A stretch of DNA of 64,000 bases from JBJYIN01 sp046237015 (GTDB taxonomy: Bacteria; Pseudomonadota; Gammaproteobacteria; Enterobacterales; Enterobacteriaceae), in assembly GCF_046237015.1 (NCBI RefSeq), contig NZ_JBJYIN010000005.1:220841-284840 (forward strand), written 5' to 3'. Below the pieces are notes generated by a model that saw only the letters and a program-made list of their open reading frames with translations, was not told where the DNA came from and did not search any database. Below are positions 42,810-51,190 of this stretch, piece after piece (position 1 is the stretch's first letter; the number at the start of each line of letters is the position of its first letter). A program made the translations under genes and the position numbers.

Positions 42810-44468
42810 ATGTCTTCCAACCGTCTTCAACAGCAGTTCATTCGCCTGTGGCAACACTTTCAAGGGCAATCGACCGATACCACACTGCAAGAACTGGCGG
42901 CCATATTAAGCTGCTCGCGCCGTCATATCCGTTCACTGTTGGGGGCAATGCAACGACAGGGTTGGCTAACCTGGCAGGCAGAAGCAGGCAGAGGAAAACG
43001 CTCACAGCTTTCGTTCATTTATACCGGTCTCGCGCTGAAAGAGCAGCGGGCAGAGGATTTATTGGAACAAGATCGTATCGATCAACTGGTTCAGCTTGTC
43101 GGTGACAAAGAAACCGTACGCCAAATGCTCTTGTCCCATCTTGGTCGTAGCTTTCGTCAAGGCAAACATATACTGCGTATCCTGTATTACCGGCCATTGC
43201 GTAATTTACTGCCCGGTTCAGCGCTACGACGCTCAGAAATGCATATCGCCAGACAAATATTCAGCGGATTAACCAATATAAATGAGGAAAACGGGGAACT
43301 GGAACCCGATCTGGCACATCACTGGCAGAGACTGGAACCCTTGCGTTGGCGCTTTTATCTACGCCCGTCAATCCGTTTTCATCATGGACGTGAGCTCACG
43401 ATGAATGATGTCATCACCTCACTGACCCGGCTAGCGGAACTCCCTCTGTTTTGTCATATCGACAGTGTCACCTCGCCTATGCCTTTTGTCATCGACGTGC
43501 GGTTAAAGAGTGACGATAACTGGTTACCGTGGCTGCTTGGCAGTGTGCCGGCCATGATCCTGCCTCAGGAATGGCGAACGCTGCCCGATTTTGCCAGACA
43601 CCCGATTGGCACCGGGCCTTACGCCGTTGTCAGCAATAACAACAACCATATGAAAATACGTGCCTTTGATGACTATTATGGTTATCGAGCGCTTATTGAC
43701 GAGGTCAATATCTGGGTATTACCAGATGAGCCGGAAGAAATGCCCGTTTCTGTCAAAGTGCAGTCCGATGATTCCCGTCACGAACAGTTGGAAAGCAGGA
43801 TGGAAGAAGGCTGTTATTTCATTATGTTTGATAAACGCTCGCCGCTAGCCAAACATCCTGACATTCGTCGTTGGCTCTGGCAGGTATTTAACCCCATTGC
43901 GCTGCTAAGCCATGCCGATGCCGCCCATCAGCGAGACTGGTCACCGGCTTACAGCCTACTTCCTCGCTGGCATCATCAACAGCCCAGTACGCCATTACCC
44001 AAACCCCACGGCCTTGAGCACGTCACACTCACCTTTTATCAGGCGCATCCTGAATACCAAATATTGAGTGAAATCATGCGTAAACTATTGGCAAAGCATG
44101 ATGTCCATCTACACGTTCAAACCGTCAGTTACGAAGACTGGTATCAGGGAAACAGCGAAAGTGATATTTGGTTCAGTAGCGTGAACTGCTACCTTCCCCT
44201 CGAATTTTCGCTATTCGCCATGCTTTATGAGCTACCACTGATGCAACATTGTCTGGATGACGATCTGCATCAGGATGCGCACCAATGGCGTACCCATGCG
44301 CTTCCTATCGCAGAGTGGTGCGATAAGTTGGTCAACAGCGGTCAGTTACATCCTTTGCTCCATCATTGGCTGCAATTGCAAGGTCAGCGCAGTATGCGCG
44401 GGATTCGTATGAACATGCTGGGCTGGTTTGACTTCAAATCGGCCTGGTTTGTGCCGCCGGAAAACTGA
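42810..44468 (+). CDS. sgrR: Transcriptional regulator SgrR
   Basis: Activator of sgrS under sugar-phosphate stress. The 552-residue protein (E. coli 551) has an N-terminal winged helix-turn-helix (LQELAAILSCSRRHIRSLLGAMQRQGWL in pieces, about 26-53) followed by a family 5 solute-binding-protein-like domain (HIARQIFSGLTNINEENGEL, PHGLEHVTLTFYQAHPEYQI). There is no signal peptide, so it acts in the cytosol. It is divergent from sgrS with overlapping promoter space and lies upstream of thiB, as in E. coli. Confidence 0.97.
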   Translation: MSSNRLQQQFIRLWQHFQGQSTDTTLQELAAILSCSRRHIRSLLGAMQRQGWLTWQAEAGRGKRSQLSFIYTGLALKEQRAEDLLEQDRIDQLVQLVGDKETVRQMLLSHLGRSFRQGKHILRILYYRPLRNLLPGSALRRSEMHIARQIFSGLTNINEENGELEPDLAHHWQRLEPLRWRFYLRPSIRFHHGRELTMNDVITSLTRLAELPLFCHIDSVTSPMPFVIDVRLKSDDNWLPWLLGSVPAMILPQEWRTLPDFARHPIGTGPYAVVSNNNNHMKIRAFDDYYGYRALIDEVNIWVLPDEPEEMPVSVKVQSDDSRHEQLESRMEEGCYFIMFDKRSPLAKHPDIRRWLWQVFNPIALLSHADAAHQRDWSPAYSLLPRWHHQQPSTPLPKPHGLEHVTLTFYQAHPEYQILSEIMRKLLAKHDVHLHVQTVSYEDWYQGNSESDIWFSSVNCYLPLEFSLFAMLYELPLMQHCLDDDLHQDAHQWRTHALPIAEWCDKLVNSGQLHPLLHHWLQLQGQRSMRGIRMNMLGWFDFKSAWFVPPEN

Positions 44469-44504
44469 GAACCTTTCCCTGCGACCTTGAACCCTTTACA
44501 ATGA

Positions 44505-44625
44505 CTCGTTCTCAACGGGGTGCGGAACAGGTTTCGCCACAGGATAGACCGCGGCGTAACGCTTTTTCGCTGAGAAAACACCCGTCGAACCTGATCCGGT
44601 TAATACCGGCGAAGGGATTTGAGAG
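44505..44625 (+). promoter_or_regulatory. TPP riboswitch (THI element) of thiBPQ
   Basis: Conserved THI-box parts appear in order: CAACGGGGTGC (44513 on), CGCTGAGA (44569-44576), ACCCGTCGAACCTGATCCGG (44580 on), TTAATACCGGCGAAGGGA. A -10-like TACAAT lies at 44497. Downstream, GATTTGAG and CTCAAAATC can form a competing hairpin before the thiB ribosome site, a plausible expression platform. The equivalent E. coli element lies at the same place. Confidence 0.95.
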
Positions 44626-44685
44626 TGCTCATCGCTGACTCAAAATCCTTTGCCACCCTATGATTTTCAGGAGTGCAAAGTGTTC

Positions 44686-45699
44686 ATGACATCATTATTA
44701 AAACGTTCAGCCATCCTGCTGAGACAAAGCCTGCCCTGCTTATTACTGCTTTCCGCACCGGTTTTCGCCAAACCTGCGCTCACCGTCTATACCTATGATT
44801 CCTTCGCGTCCGAATGGGGGCCTGGTCCGGTCATTAAAACCGCCTTTGAAAAAGAGTGTGAATGTGAGCTCAATTTTGTCGCGCTGGAAGATGGCGCATC
44901 GTTATTGAACCGACTGCGTATGGAAGGTAAAAACAGTAAAGCGGACATCATTCTGGGATTAGACAATAACCTGTTGCAGGCTGCGGAACAAACCGGCTTG
45001 TTTACCCAACATAGTGTTGATACCCGTGCGCTTAAAGTGCCCGGCGGTTGGAGTAATGCAACGTTCGTGCCCTATGATTACGGTTATTTCGCTTTCGTCT
45101 ATAACAAAGAGAAACTCAAAAATCCGCCCAAGAGTTTGCATGAACTGATCGACAGTGCCGAACCATGGAAAGTGATTTATCAGGATCCACGCACCAGTAC
45201 GCCGGGATTGGGGTTACTGCTGTGGATGCAACAAGTGTATGGCGAACAGGCCCCCGAGGCATGGCAAAAGCTGGCAAAGAAAACCGTTACGGTGACCAAA
45301 GGCTGGAGTGAAGCTTACGGCTTGTTCCTGAAAGGCGAGGCCGATCTGGTCCTCAGTTACACCACGTCTCCGGCTTATCACATCATTGAAGAGAAAAAAG
45401 AAAATTACGCGGCGGCCAACTTCAGCGAGGGGCATTACCTGCAAATTGAAGTCGCAGGTCAGTTAGCCGCCAGCAAGCAGCCAGAACTGGCAAAACGGTT
45501 TATGCAATTCATATTAAGTCCGACATTCCAGCAGGCGATCCCCACGACCAACTGGATGTATCCGGTGATATCCACCGAGTTGCCCGCTGGGTTTGCCGCA
45601 CTGCCCGTTCCAGAAAAATCACTGCAATACAGCGCCCAACAGGTCGCAGAAAAAAGGAATAGCTGGATTCAGGCATGGCAACGCGCCGTCAGTCATTGA
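44686..45699 (+). CDS. thiB: Thiamine/TPP ABC transporter, periplasmic binding protein
   Basis: Periplasmic receptor (TbpA) that captures thiamine, TMP and TPP for ThiPQ. From the ATG at 44686 it has 337 residues. The Sec signal has the basic start MTSLLKRSAILL, the core LLLLSAPVFA and probable cleavage after AKPA-like VFA. The mature part opens ALTVYTYDSFASEWGPG, typical of the family. A GTG at 44680 with AGGAG six nt upstream is an equally good or better start and would add two residues. The gene overlaps thiP by 25 nt. Confidence 0.96.
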   Translation: MTSLLKRSAILLRQSLPCLLLLSAPVFAKPALTVYTYDSFASEWGPGPVIKTAFEKECECELNFVALEDGASLLNRLRMEGKNSKADIILGLDNNLLQAAEQTGLFTQHSVDTRALKVPGGWSNATFVPYDYGYFAFVYNKEKLKNPPKSLHELIDSAEPWKVIYQDPRTSTPGLGLLLWMQQVYGEQAPEAWQKLAKKTVTVTKGWSEAYGLFLKGEADLVLSYTTSPAYHIIEEKKENYAAANFSEGHYLQIEVAGQLAASKQPELAKRFMQFILSPTFQQAIPTTNWMYPVISTELPAGFAALPVPEKSLQYSAQQVAEKRNSWIQAWQRAVSH

Positions 45700-47282
45700 C
45701 AGCAGGCAGCGTATGGCCAGGACTATTGGCTGCTGCGCTGCTCATTACTGTCGCTACGCTGGCTTTCGGGGCGCTCTGGCTACAGGCTCCCGAGAGTCAG
45801 TGGGAAACGCTATGGCATGACAGCTATCTGTGGCATGTCATTCGTTTCACCTTTTGGCAGGCTTTATTGTCTGCATTATTCTCAACCATACCGGCCACAT
45901 TTCTTGCCAGAGCATTGTACCGACGCCGCTTTCCCGGCCACCGCTGGCTAATGCGACTGTGCGCCATGACATTGGTGCTTCCCGTGTTGGTCGCCGTATT
46001 TGGTCTGCTCAGCGTGTATGGCAGTCAAGGATGGCTGGCACAACTCCTGACATTTTTAGGGCTTCCCTATCCATTCTCACCTTATGGTCTGCAAGGGATC
46101 CTGCTGGCGCACGTTTTCTTTAATCTGCCGCTGGCAACTCGTTTGTTATTACAAACGCTGGAAAGTATCGCAACCGAACAACGCCAGTTGGCCGCGCAAT
46201 TGGGCATGAACGGCTGGCAGCACTTTTGTCTCGTCGAATGGCCTGCGCTGCGCAGACAAATTCTGCCAACCGCCGCGCTTATTTTCATGCTGTGTTTCGC
46301 CAGTTTCGCTACTGTGTTGTCTCTTGGCGGCGGTCCACGAGCCACCACTATCGAACTCGCCATTTATCAAGCCCTTAGTTTTGACTACGATCCTTCACGC
46401 GCGGCATTACTGGCATTGATCCAGATGGTTTGCTGTCTCGGACTCATGCTGTTCAGTCAGCGATTGGGACGTATTTTACCTGTTGGTCACACTCAGCAGT
46501 TGGTGTGGCGTAACCCGCAAGACAGTCGGTATAGTCAGCTTTGTGACAGCCTACTAATTAGCGCGTTATTACTTTTAGTCATCCCACCGCTACTGGCCGT
46601 CATCGTGGATGGCGTTAACCTGTCGCTCCTTGTGGTATTGCAACAACCCGTCTTATGGCAAACCCTGTTTACGTCGCTGCGCATTGCAATAAGCGCGGGG
46701 CTGTTATGTATCATCCTAACGATGATGCTGCTCTGGAGCAGCAGAGAATTGAAGTTGCGCCAACAAACGTTGTACGGTCAGCTGATGAATCTAAGCGGTA
46801 TGTTGATCCTCGCGATGCCAGGTATCGTACTGGCAACCGGATTTTTTTTATTGTTTAACAATACGGTGGGATTACCGGATTCTCCTTACGCGTTAGTTGT
46901 GATGACCAATGCGCTCATGGCGATCCCCTATGCGCTTAAAGTACTGGAAAACCCGATGTACGATGTCGCTGAACGCTACAATCAGCTTTGTTTGTCATTG
47001 GATCTACAGGGCTGGCGGCGATTGAGAATCATTGAACTCTCTGCACTAAAACAACCGCTGGCGCAAGCATTGGCCTTTGCCTGTGTCTTATCGATCGGCG
47101 ACTTTGGCATTATCGCCCTATTCGGCAGCGAGCAATTCCGCACGTTACCTTTTTATCTTTATCAGCAAATGGGTTCCTATCGCAGCGCGGACGGTGCCGT
47201 TACTGCCCTGTTGCTGATGCTTATCTGCTTTGTATTATTCACCCTGATTGAAAAACTGGCAGGTCGCCATGATCGCACTTGA
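45675..47282 (+). CDS. thiP: Thiamine/TPP ABC transporter, permease
   Basis: Inner-membrane permease, 535 residues (E. coli 536), with two fused transporter domains of about six transmembrane segments each. EAA-like loops that contact ThiQ are visible: RQLAAQLGMNGWQHFCLVEWP in pieces near residue 170-190 and YNQLCLSLDLQGWRRLRIIE near 435-455. The start lies inside the thiB 3' end and the stop inside thiQ, so the three genes are translationally coupled. Confidence 0.97.
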   Translation: MATRRQSLTAGSVWPGLLAAALLITVATLAFGALWLQAPESQWETLWHDSYLWHVIRFTFWQALLSALFSTIPATFLARALYRRRFPGHRWLMRLCAMTLVLPVLVAVFGLLSVYGSQGWLAQLLTFLGLPYPFSPYGLQGILLAHVFFNLPLATRLLLQTLESIATEQRQLAAQLGMNGWQHFCLVEWPALRRQILPTAALIFMLCFASFATVLSLGGGPRATTIELAIYQALSFDYDPSRAALLALIQMVCCLGLMLFSQRLGRILPVGHTQQLVWRNPQDSRYSQLCDSLLISALLLLVIPPLLAVIVDGVNLSLLVVLQQPVLWQTLFTSLRIAISAGLLCIILTMMLLWSSRELKLRQQTLYGQLMNLSGMLILAMPGIVLATGFFLLFNNTVGLPDSPYALVVMTNALMAIPYALKVLENPMYDVAERYNQLCLSLDLQGWRRLRIIELSALKQPLAQALAFACVLSIGDFGIIALFGSEQFRTLPFYLYQQMGSYRSADGAVTALLLMLICFVLFTLIEKLAGRHDRT

Positions 47283-47970
47283 TAAGCTGACGTATCTTTA
47301 TCAACACGTTCCCATGCATTTTGATTTTCACGTTCAATCAGGCGAACGCGTCGCCATTCTCGGCCCCAGCGGGGCAGGGAAAAGTACGTTGCTGAACCTG
47401 ATTGCCGGTTTTCTGATGGCTGACAGTGGCTCGTTGCGCCTGAATGGCGAATCACATTTGCATACGCCACCGGCTAAGCGCCCCGTTTCGATCCTGTTTC
47501 AGGAAAATAACCTTTTTCCTCATCTGACCCTTGAGCAAAACATTGCGCTAGGTCTGAACCCCGGGCTTCGTCTGGACGACACACAACAAAAGACGTTAAG
47601 ACAAATTGCGGATAACGTCGGATTAACGGCGTTACTCAACCGACTCCCTTCACAGGTTTCAGGAGGGCAACGTCAACGTGCAGCACTGGGACGCTGTCTA
47701 GTTCGCCAACGCCCGATTTTGCTGCTGGACGAACCGTTTTCTGCGCTCGATCCCGCATTACGACTAGAAATGCTGGAACTGCTCGATAGCATGTGTCAGA
47801 CACGCCAACTCACCCTGCTCATGGTCTCCCACAATCTGGATGACGCCGTCCGCATCGCACAGCGTACCGTGCTGATCGTTGATGGAAAGATTGGCTATGA
47901 TGGCCCAACTCGCGCCCTTCAGGAAGGCTCAACGCCTGCGGCGCGGATATTGGGAATTGCCCCTCGCTGA
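47269..47970 (+). CDS. thiQ: Thiamine/TPP ABC transporter, ATPase
   Basis: ATP-binding subunit, 233 residues (E. coli 232) from the ATG at 47269. Walker A GPSGAGKST is at 32-40, the Q loop is in SILFQENNLFPHLT, the signature is VSGGQRQRAALGR, and Walker B reads PILLLDEPFSALDP. An upstream start at 47248 would extend far into thiP without family support. In E. coli yabI follows directly; here ilvBN is inserted. Confidence 0.97.
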   Translation: MIALDKLTYLYQHVPMHFDFHVQSGERVAILGPSGAGKSTLLNLIAGFLMADSGSLRLNGESHLHTPPAKRPVSILFQENNLFPHLTLEQNIALGLNPGLRLDDTQQKTLRQIADNVGLTALLNRLPSQVSGGQRQRAALGRCLVRQRPILLLDEPFSALDPALRLEMLELLDSMCQTRQLTLLMVSHNLDDAVRIAQRTVLIVDGKIGYDGPTRALQEGSTPAARILGIAPR

Positions 47971-47975
47971 AAAAA

Positions 47976-47991
47976 TGTGATCTGATACAAA
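47976..47991 (+). promoter_or_regulatory. Possible CRP site upstream of ivbL-ilvBN
   Basis: TGTGA-6 nt-ACAAA is a half-good match to the CRP consensus (TGTGA-6 nt-TCACA), 92 bp before ivbL. The E. coli ilvBN operon is CRP-activated. The right half-site is poor, so this is tentative. Confidence 0.35.
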
Positions 47992-48082
47992 TTTTAGGGT
48001 TTTATCCCTTGTAGGTATTGTGTCTTTTTCACGACCTATGCTTATATGAATAGGTTACTTAAACGTTAATAACAGGATTCCC

Positions 48083-48193
48083 GTGACGCACTATTCCTCT
48101 TCCACCTCAGCACTACTAAGCACCGCGCATGTTGACGCGGTCGTCGTCGTGCGCGTGGCAGTCGTGGTGGTCGTCGTCGGCAGCGCGCCGTAA
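48083..48193 (+). CDS. ivbL: ilvBN operon leader peptide
   Basis: 36 codons starting with GTG: VTHYSSSTSALLSTAHVDA, then VVVVRVAVVVVVVGSAP. Eleven Val codons lie in positions 20-32, and two adjacent CTA Leu codons at 11-12. This matches the E. coli IvbL plan (Val-rich AVVVVRVVVVVGNAP). Stalling when Val- or Leu-tRNA charging falls should prevent formation of the terminator at 48221. An AACAGGATTCCC ribosome site precedes the GTG. Confidence 0.92.
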   Translation: MTHYSSSTSALLSTAHVDAVVVVRVAVVVVVVGSAP

Positions 48194-48220
48194 CGGGTTC
48201 CGAATCAAGCGAAAGATTCC

Positions 48221-48258
48221 AAACCCCGCCGGCGCTAGCCGAGCGGGGTTTCTTGTTT
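48221..48258 (+). terminator. ilvBN attenuator
   Basis: AAACCCCGC (48221-48229) pairs perfectly with GCGGGGTTT (48243-48251), followed by CTTGTTT. It lies 27 nt after ivbL and about 50 nt before ilvB, the position of the known valine/leucine attenuator. Confidence 0.88.
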
Positions 48259-48306
48259 CTACCTCCCCGCTCTGAAAACGCACCGGCCCTGATGAAGGAT
48301 ATAAAT

Positions 48307-49971
48307 ATGCGTTATACAGGCGCCCAATTGATCGTCCGGCTGCTTGAACAGCAGGGCATCACAACAGTAGCAGGGATCCCAGGTGGAGCCGCCTTGCCGT
48401 TATACGATGCACTCGGCCAGAGTCAATCCATCCGACATATACTCGCCCGGCATGAACAAGGCGCGGGATTTATGGCTCAAGGCATGGCAAGGGCGAATGG
48501 TCGGGCAGCCGTCTGTATGGCATCGAGCGGTCCAGGCGCAACCAATCTGTTAACAGCCATTGCCGACGCCAAACTCGATTCCATTCCACTGGTCTGTATT
48601 ACCGGTCAGGTACCGTCTGGCATGATTGGGACAGATGCCTTTCAGGAAGTTGATACTTACGGCATCTCAATTCCGGTGACGAAGCACAACTACCTGGTAA
48701 GAGATATCAATGAGTTACCGCGCGTCATTCCAGAAGCCTTTCGTATTGCACAGTCAGGTCGACCCGGCCCGGTCTGGATCGATATCCCTAAAGATATCCA
48801 AACGGCCGAAATCGAATTAGATACCTTACCGCCAGTTAGCCAAAACGATGGTTTCCCCACCGTTGACACACAAAAAATCATGCAGGCTGCCGCCATGATT
48901 AACGCGGCACAACGGCCAATCCTCTATTTGGGGGGTGGCATTATCAGCGCCTCAGCTCACAAACAAGCCATCGACCTGGCTGAACGATCGCATCTGCCGA
49001 CCACCATGACGCTGATGGCATTAGGTGCCATGCCCGTAGACCATCCTTTATCGCTTGGCATGTTAGGAATGCATGCCGCACGTTCTACCAATCTGATTTT
49101 ACAACAGGCAGATTTGTTAATCGTATTGGGCGCTCGCTTTGACGATCGCGCCATCGGCAAAGCAGAGCAATTCTGCCCACAGGCCAGTGTGATCCATATT
49201 GATATCGATCCGGCTGAGCTGGGTAAAATCCGACAGCCTCACGTTGCCCTAAATGCCGATGTTGCAGAAGCGCTGGAACAATTACTGCCACTGATCGACA
49301 CTCAGAAACGCGAAGTATGGTGTAAAACAGTGCGCGATTTACAACAAGAATTTCCCTTTAATATGCCGGGAGCCAACGACCCGCTGAGCCATTACGGGCT
49401 GATCCAGGCAACGGCTCAGGCGCTGACGGATGACGCCATCATCGCTACCGATGTCGGACAACATCAAATGTGGGTGGCACAATCTTATCCGCTGCGTCGG
49501 CCTAGACAGTGGCTGACTTCTGGCGGATTAGGCACCATGGGCTTCGGCCTGCCTGCCGCAATCGGTGCCGCATTAGCCGAACCCGATCGTACCGTCGTGT
49601 GTTTTTCTGGCGATGGCAGTCTGATGATGAACATTCAGGAGATGGCAACCGCCGCAGAAGAAAACCTGAATGTAAAAATTATTTTGATGAATAACCAGTC
49701 TCTGGGTCTGGTGCACCAGCAGCAGGATCTGTTCTTTCAGAAACGCATCTTTGCCGCAGATTATCGTTACCAGACGAATTTTCTGGCGATCGCAGCAGGC
49801 TTTGGCTTCGCCGTCTGCGACCTGAACGCCGCAGACAATCCGCAAGCTGCATTGACCGAAGCATTGAATCAACCGGGTCCGGCATTCATTCATGTCTTGA
49901 TAGATGTGAATGAAAAAGTGTATCCCATGGTACCGCCGGGCGCGGCCAACATTGATATGATTGGAGATTAA
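48307..49971 (+). CDS. ilvB: Acetolactate synthase isozyme I, large subunit
   Basis: ThDP/FAD-dependent acetohydroxyacid synthase I, catalytic subunit. From the ATG at 48307 (GAAGGA upstream) it has 554 residues (E. coli 562), starting MRYTGAQLIVRLLEQQGITT. It lacks the short basic extension found at the E. coli N terminus. Visible are GIPGGAALPLYDAL, HEQGAGFMAQGMARANG, SSGPGATNLLTAIADAKLDS and FSGDGSLMMNIQEMATA. The open frame extends to 48253 but runs into the attenuator. ilvN follows after 4 nt. Confidence 0.97.
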   Translation: MRYTGAQLIVRLLEQQGITTVAGIPGGAALPLYDALGQSQSIRHILARHEQGAGFMAQGMARANGRAAVCMASSGPGATNLLTAIADAKLDSIPLVCITGQVPSGMIGTDAFQEVDTYGISIPVTKHNYLVRDINELPRVIPEAFRIAQSGRPGPVWIDIPKDIQTAEIELDTLPPVSQNDGFPTVDTQKIMQAAAMINAAQRPILYLGGGIISASAHKQAIDLAERSHLPTTMTLMALGAMPVDHPLSLGMLGMHAARSTNLILQQADLLIVLGARFDDRAIGKAEQFCPQASVIHIDIDPAELGKIRQPHVALNADVAEALEQLLPLIDTQKREVWCKTVRDLQQEFPFNMPGANDPLSHYGLIQATAQALTDDAIIATDVGQHQMWVAQSYPLRRPRQWLTSGGLGTMGFGLPAAIGAALAEPDRTVVCFSGDGSLMMNIQEMATAAEENLNVKIILMNNQSLGLVHQQQDLFFQKRIFAADYRYQTNFLAIAAGFGFAVCDLNAADNPQAALTEALNQPGPAFIHVLIDVNEKVYPMVPPGAANIDMIGD

Positions 49972-49975
49972 AAAC

Positions 49976-50269
49976 ATGACAACCCTATCGACTTCCAAGC
50001 AGGTCACGTTGGAACTCTCAGTACGCAATCATCCCGGTGTGATGTCACACGTGTGCGGTCTCTTTGCTCGTCGCGCCTTTAACGTAGAAGGTATCCTCTG
50101 TATGCCATTAGCCGGTGGTGCTGAAAGCCGAATCTGGCTATTGGTGCAAGACGACCAGCGGCTTCCCCAAATGATTAGTCAGGTTGAAAAACTGGAAGAT
50201 GTCGTTAACGTACAACGTCACGGCGAGGAAATGCGTATCTTTGATCAGGTCGCAGAATTTTACCGATAG
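49976..50269 (+). CDS. ilvN: Acetolactate synthase isozyme I, regulatory subunit
   Basis: Short ACT-domain regulatory subunit of 97 residues (E. coli 96) from the ATG at 49976. The ACT core reads VTLELSVRNHPGVMSHVCGL and FARRAFNVEGILCMPL. It lacks the C-terminal domain found in IlvH, typical of isozyme I. An in-frame start at 49961 lies inside ilvB and is less likely. Confidence 0.97.
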   Translation: MTTLSTSKQVTLELSVRNHPGVMSHVCGLFARRAFNVEGILCMPLAGGAESRIWLLVQDDQRLPQMISQVEKLEDVVNVQRHGEEMRIFDQVAEFYR

Positions 50270-50294
50270 TATCGGGTGACAACATTCAGAAAGC

Positions 50295-50335
50295 TCAATC
50301 CCCCCAGAAATGAACACCGCTTTCTGGGGGATTGA
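50295..50335. terminator. Hairpin between convergent ilvN and yabI
   Basis: TCAATCCCCCCAGAAA (50295-50310) pairs with TTTCTGGGGGATTGA (50321-50335), with one bulged C. It lies 25 nt after ilvN and 4 nt after yabI on the other strand. Neither side has a long T run, but the stem is very stable and probably serves both genes. Confidence 0.65.
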
Positions 50336-50338
50336 CAT

Positions 50339-51109
50339 TCATCCGTGTAATACCTGCCACAAAAGGTGGCGATAAATAGGCATCAGCGGATGTATGATCA
50401 ACATAGTCAGCGATGCGCCTGCTGCAATCATCGTTAATGGCGCAACCCAGCGTAAACGACTCAACGGCAGCCTTTTGCTAAACCAGTCGCGTTTTTTGCG
50501 CTTATCCCCCCGCCACCAACGCCAGCCTAACCACGCGCCAATCCAAAGCAGCAGCGCGGTAACCAGCAATAGCCACCGAAAACCAACGCTATTGACGCCA
50601 GCAGGAATATCTATCGCCACACCAGCCAATATGCCGGGTAAAAAATAGGCAGGAGGCCATGCCAGACATCCAATGATGTTAGGTACGGCAAACTTATGCG
50701 GCGGCAACCCCAGCATACCCGCCACCATAGGGATCAGCGGACGCGTTGGCCCAACGAACCGCCCAATCAGCACGGTCGGTATTGGATGTTGGTGTAAAGC
50801 ATGCTCAGTTTTTCTGAGTAACGTTTGATGGCGTTTCAGGAAAGTCCATTGGTGTAGCGGTTGTTTAAACGTTCGTCCAATGAAATAAGAAATCCAATCC
50901 CCCATAAAACAGCCAACAATCCCCACCGCCCACGCGGGATATAGCCCCATCTGACCGCTACCGATCAGCGCCCCCAATGTCGCCATCATCACCGTGCCCG
51001 GCAGCAACAGGCCAACCAGTGCAAGCGACTCCAGAAAAGCAACCAGCATGACAGCGATCAGTGAATAGGCTAATGATTGGGTAACCAGATGATCCAGCCA
51101 TGCTTCCAT
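50339..51109 (-). CDS. yabI: DedA family membrane protein YabI
   Basis: 256-residue inner-membrane protein of the DedA/SNARE-associated family (E. coli YabI is 254). These proteins are linked to membrane homeostasis and, for some members, to lipid carrier recycling; the exact role of YabI is not settled. The family signature is visible as PGTVMMATLGALIG, GDWISYFIGRTF and IGRFVGPTRPLIPMVAGMLG. Several hydrophobic segments follow, with a basic loop WRWWRGDKRKKRDW near the C terminus. In E. coli it adjoins thiQ. Confidence 0.95.
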   Translation of the reverse strand: MEAWLDHLVTQSLAYSLIAVMLVAFLESLALVGLLLPGTVMMATLGALIGSGQMGLYPAWAVGIVGCFMGDWISYFIGRTFKQPLHQWTFLKRHQTLLRKTEHALHQHPIPTVLIGRFVGPTRPLIPMVAGMLGLPPHKFAVPNIIGCLAWPPAYFLPGILAGVAIDIPAGVNSVGFRWLLLVTALLLWIGAWLGWRWWRGDKRKKRDWFSKRLPLSRLRWVAPLTMIAAGASLTMLIIHPLMPIYRHLLWQVLHG

Positions 51110-51190
51110 ATAGTCTCACTCAACGTGGGTAAAAATAGGATTGTCTGGATCCTAGTAGAGAGAGTCAACAGGCCATTTCTCATCTCATCA

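Noticed and set aside
49573..50028. 151-codon minus-strand frame opposite ilvB/ilvN
   Set aside because: Antisense to conserved ThDP-binding sequence, no ribosome site, no recognisable domain.
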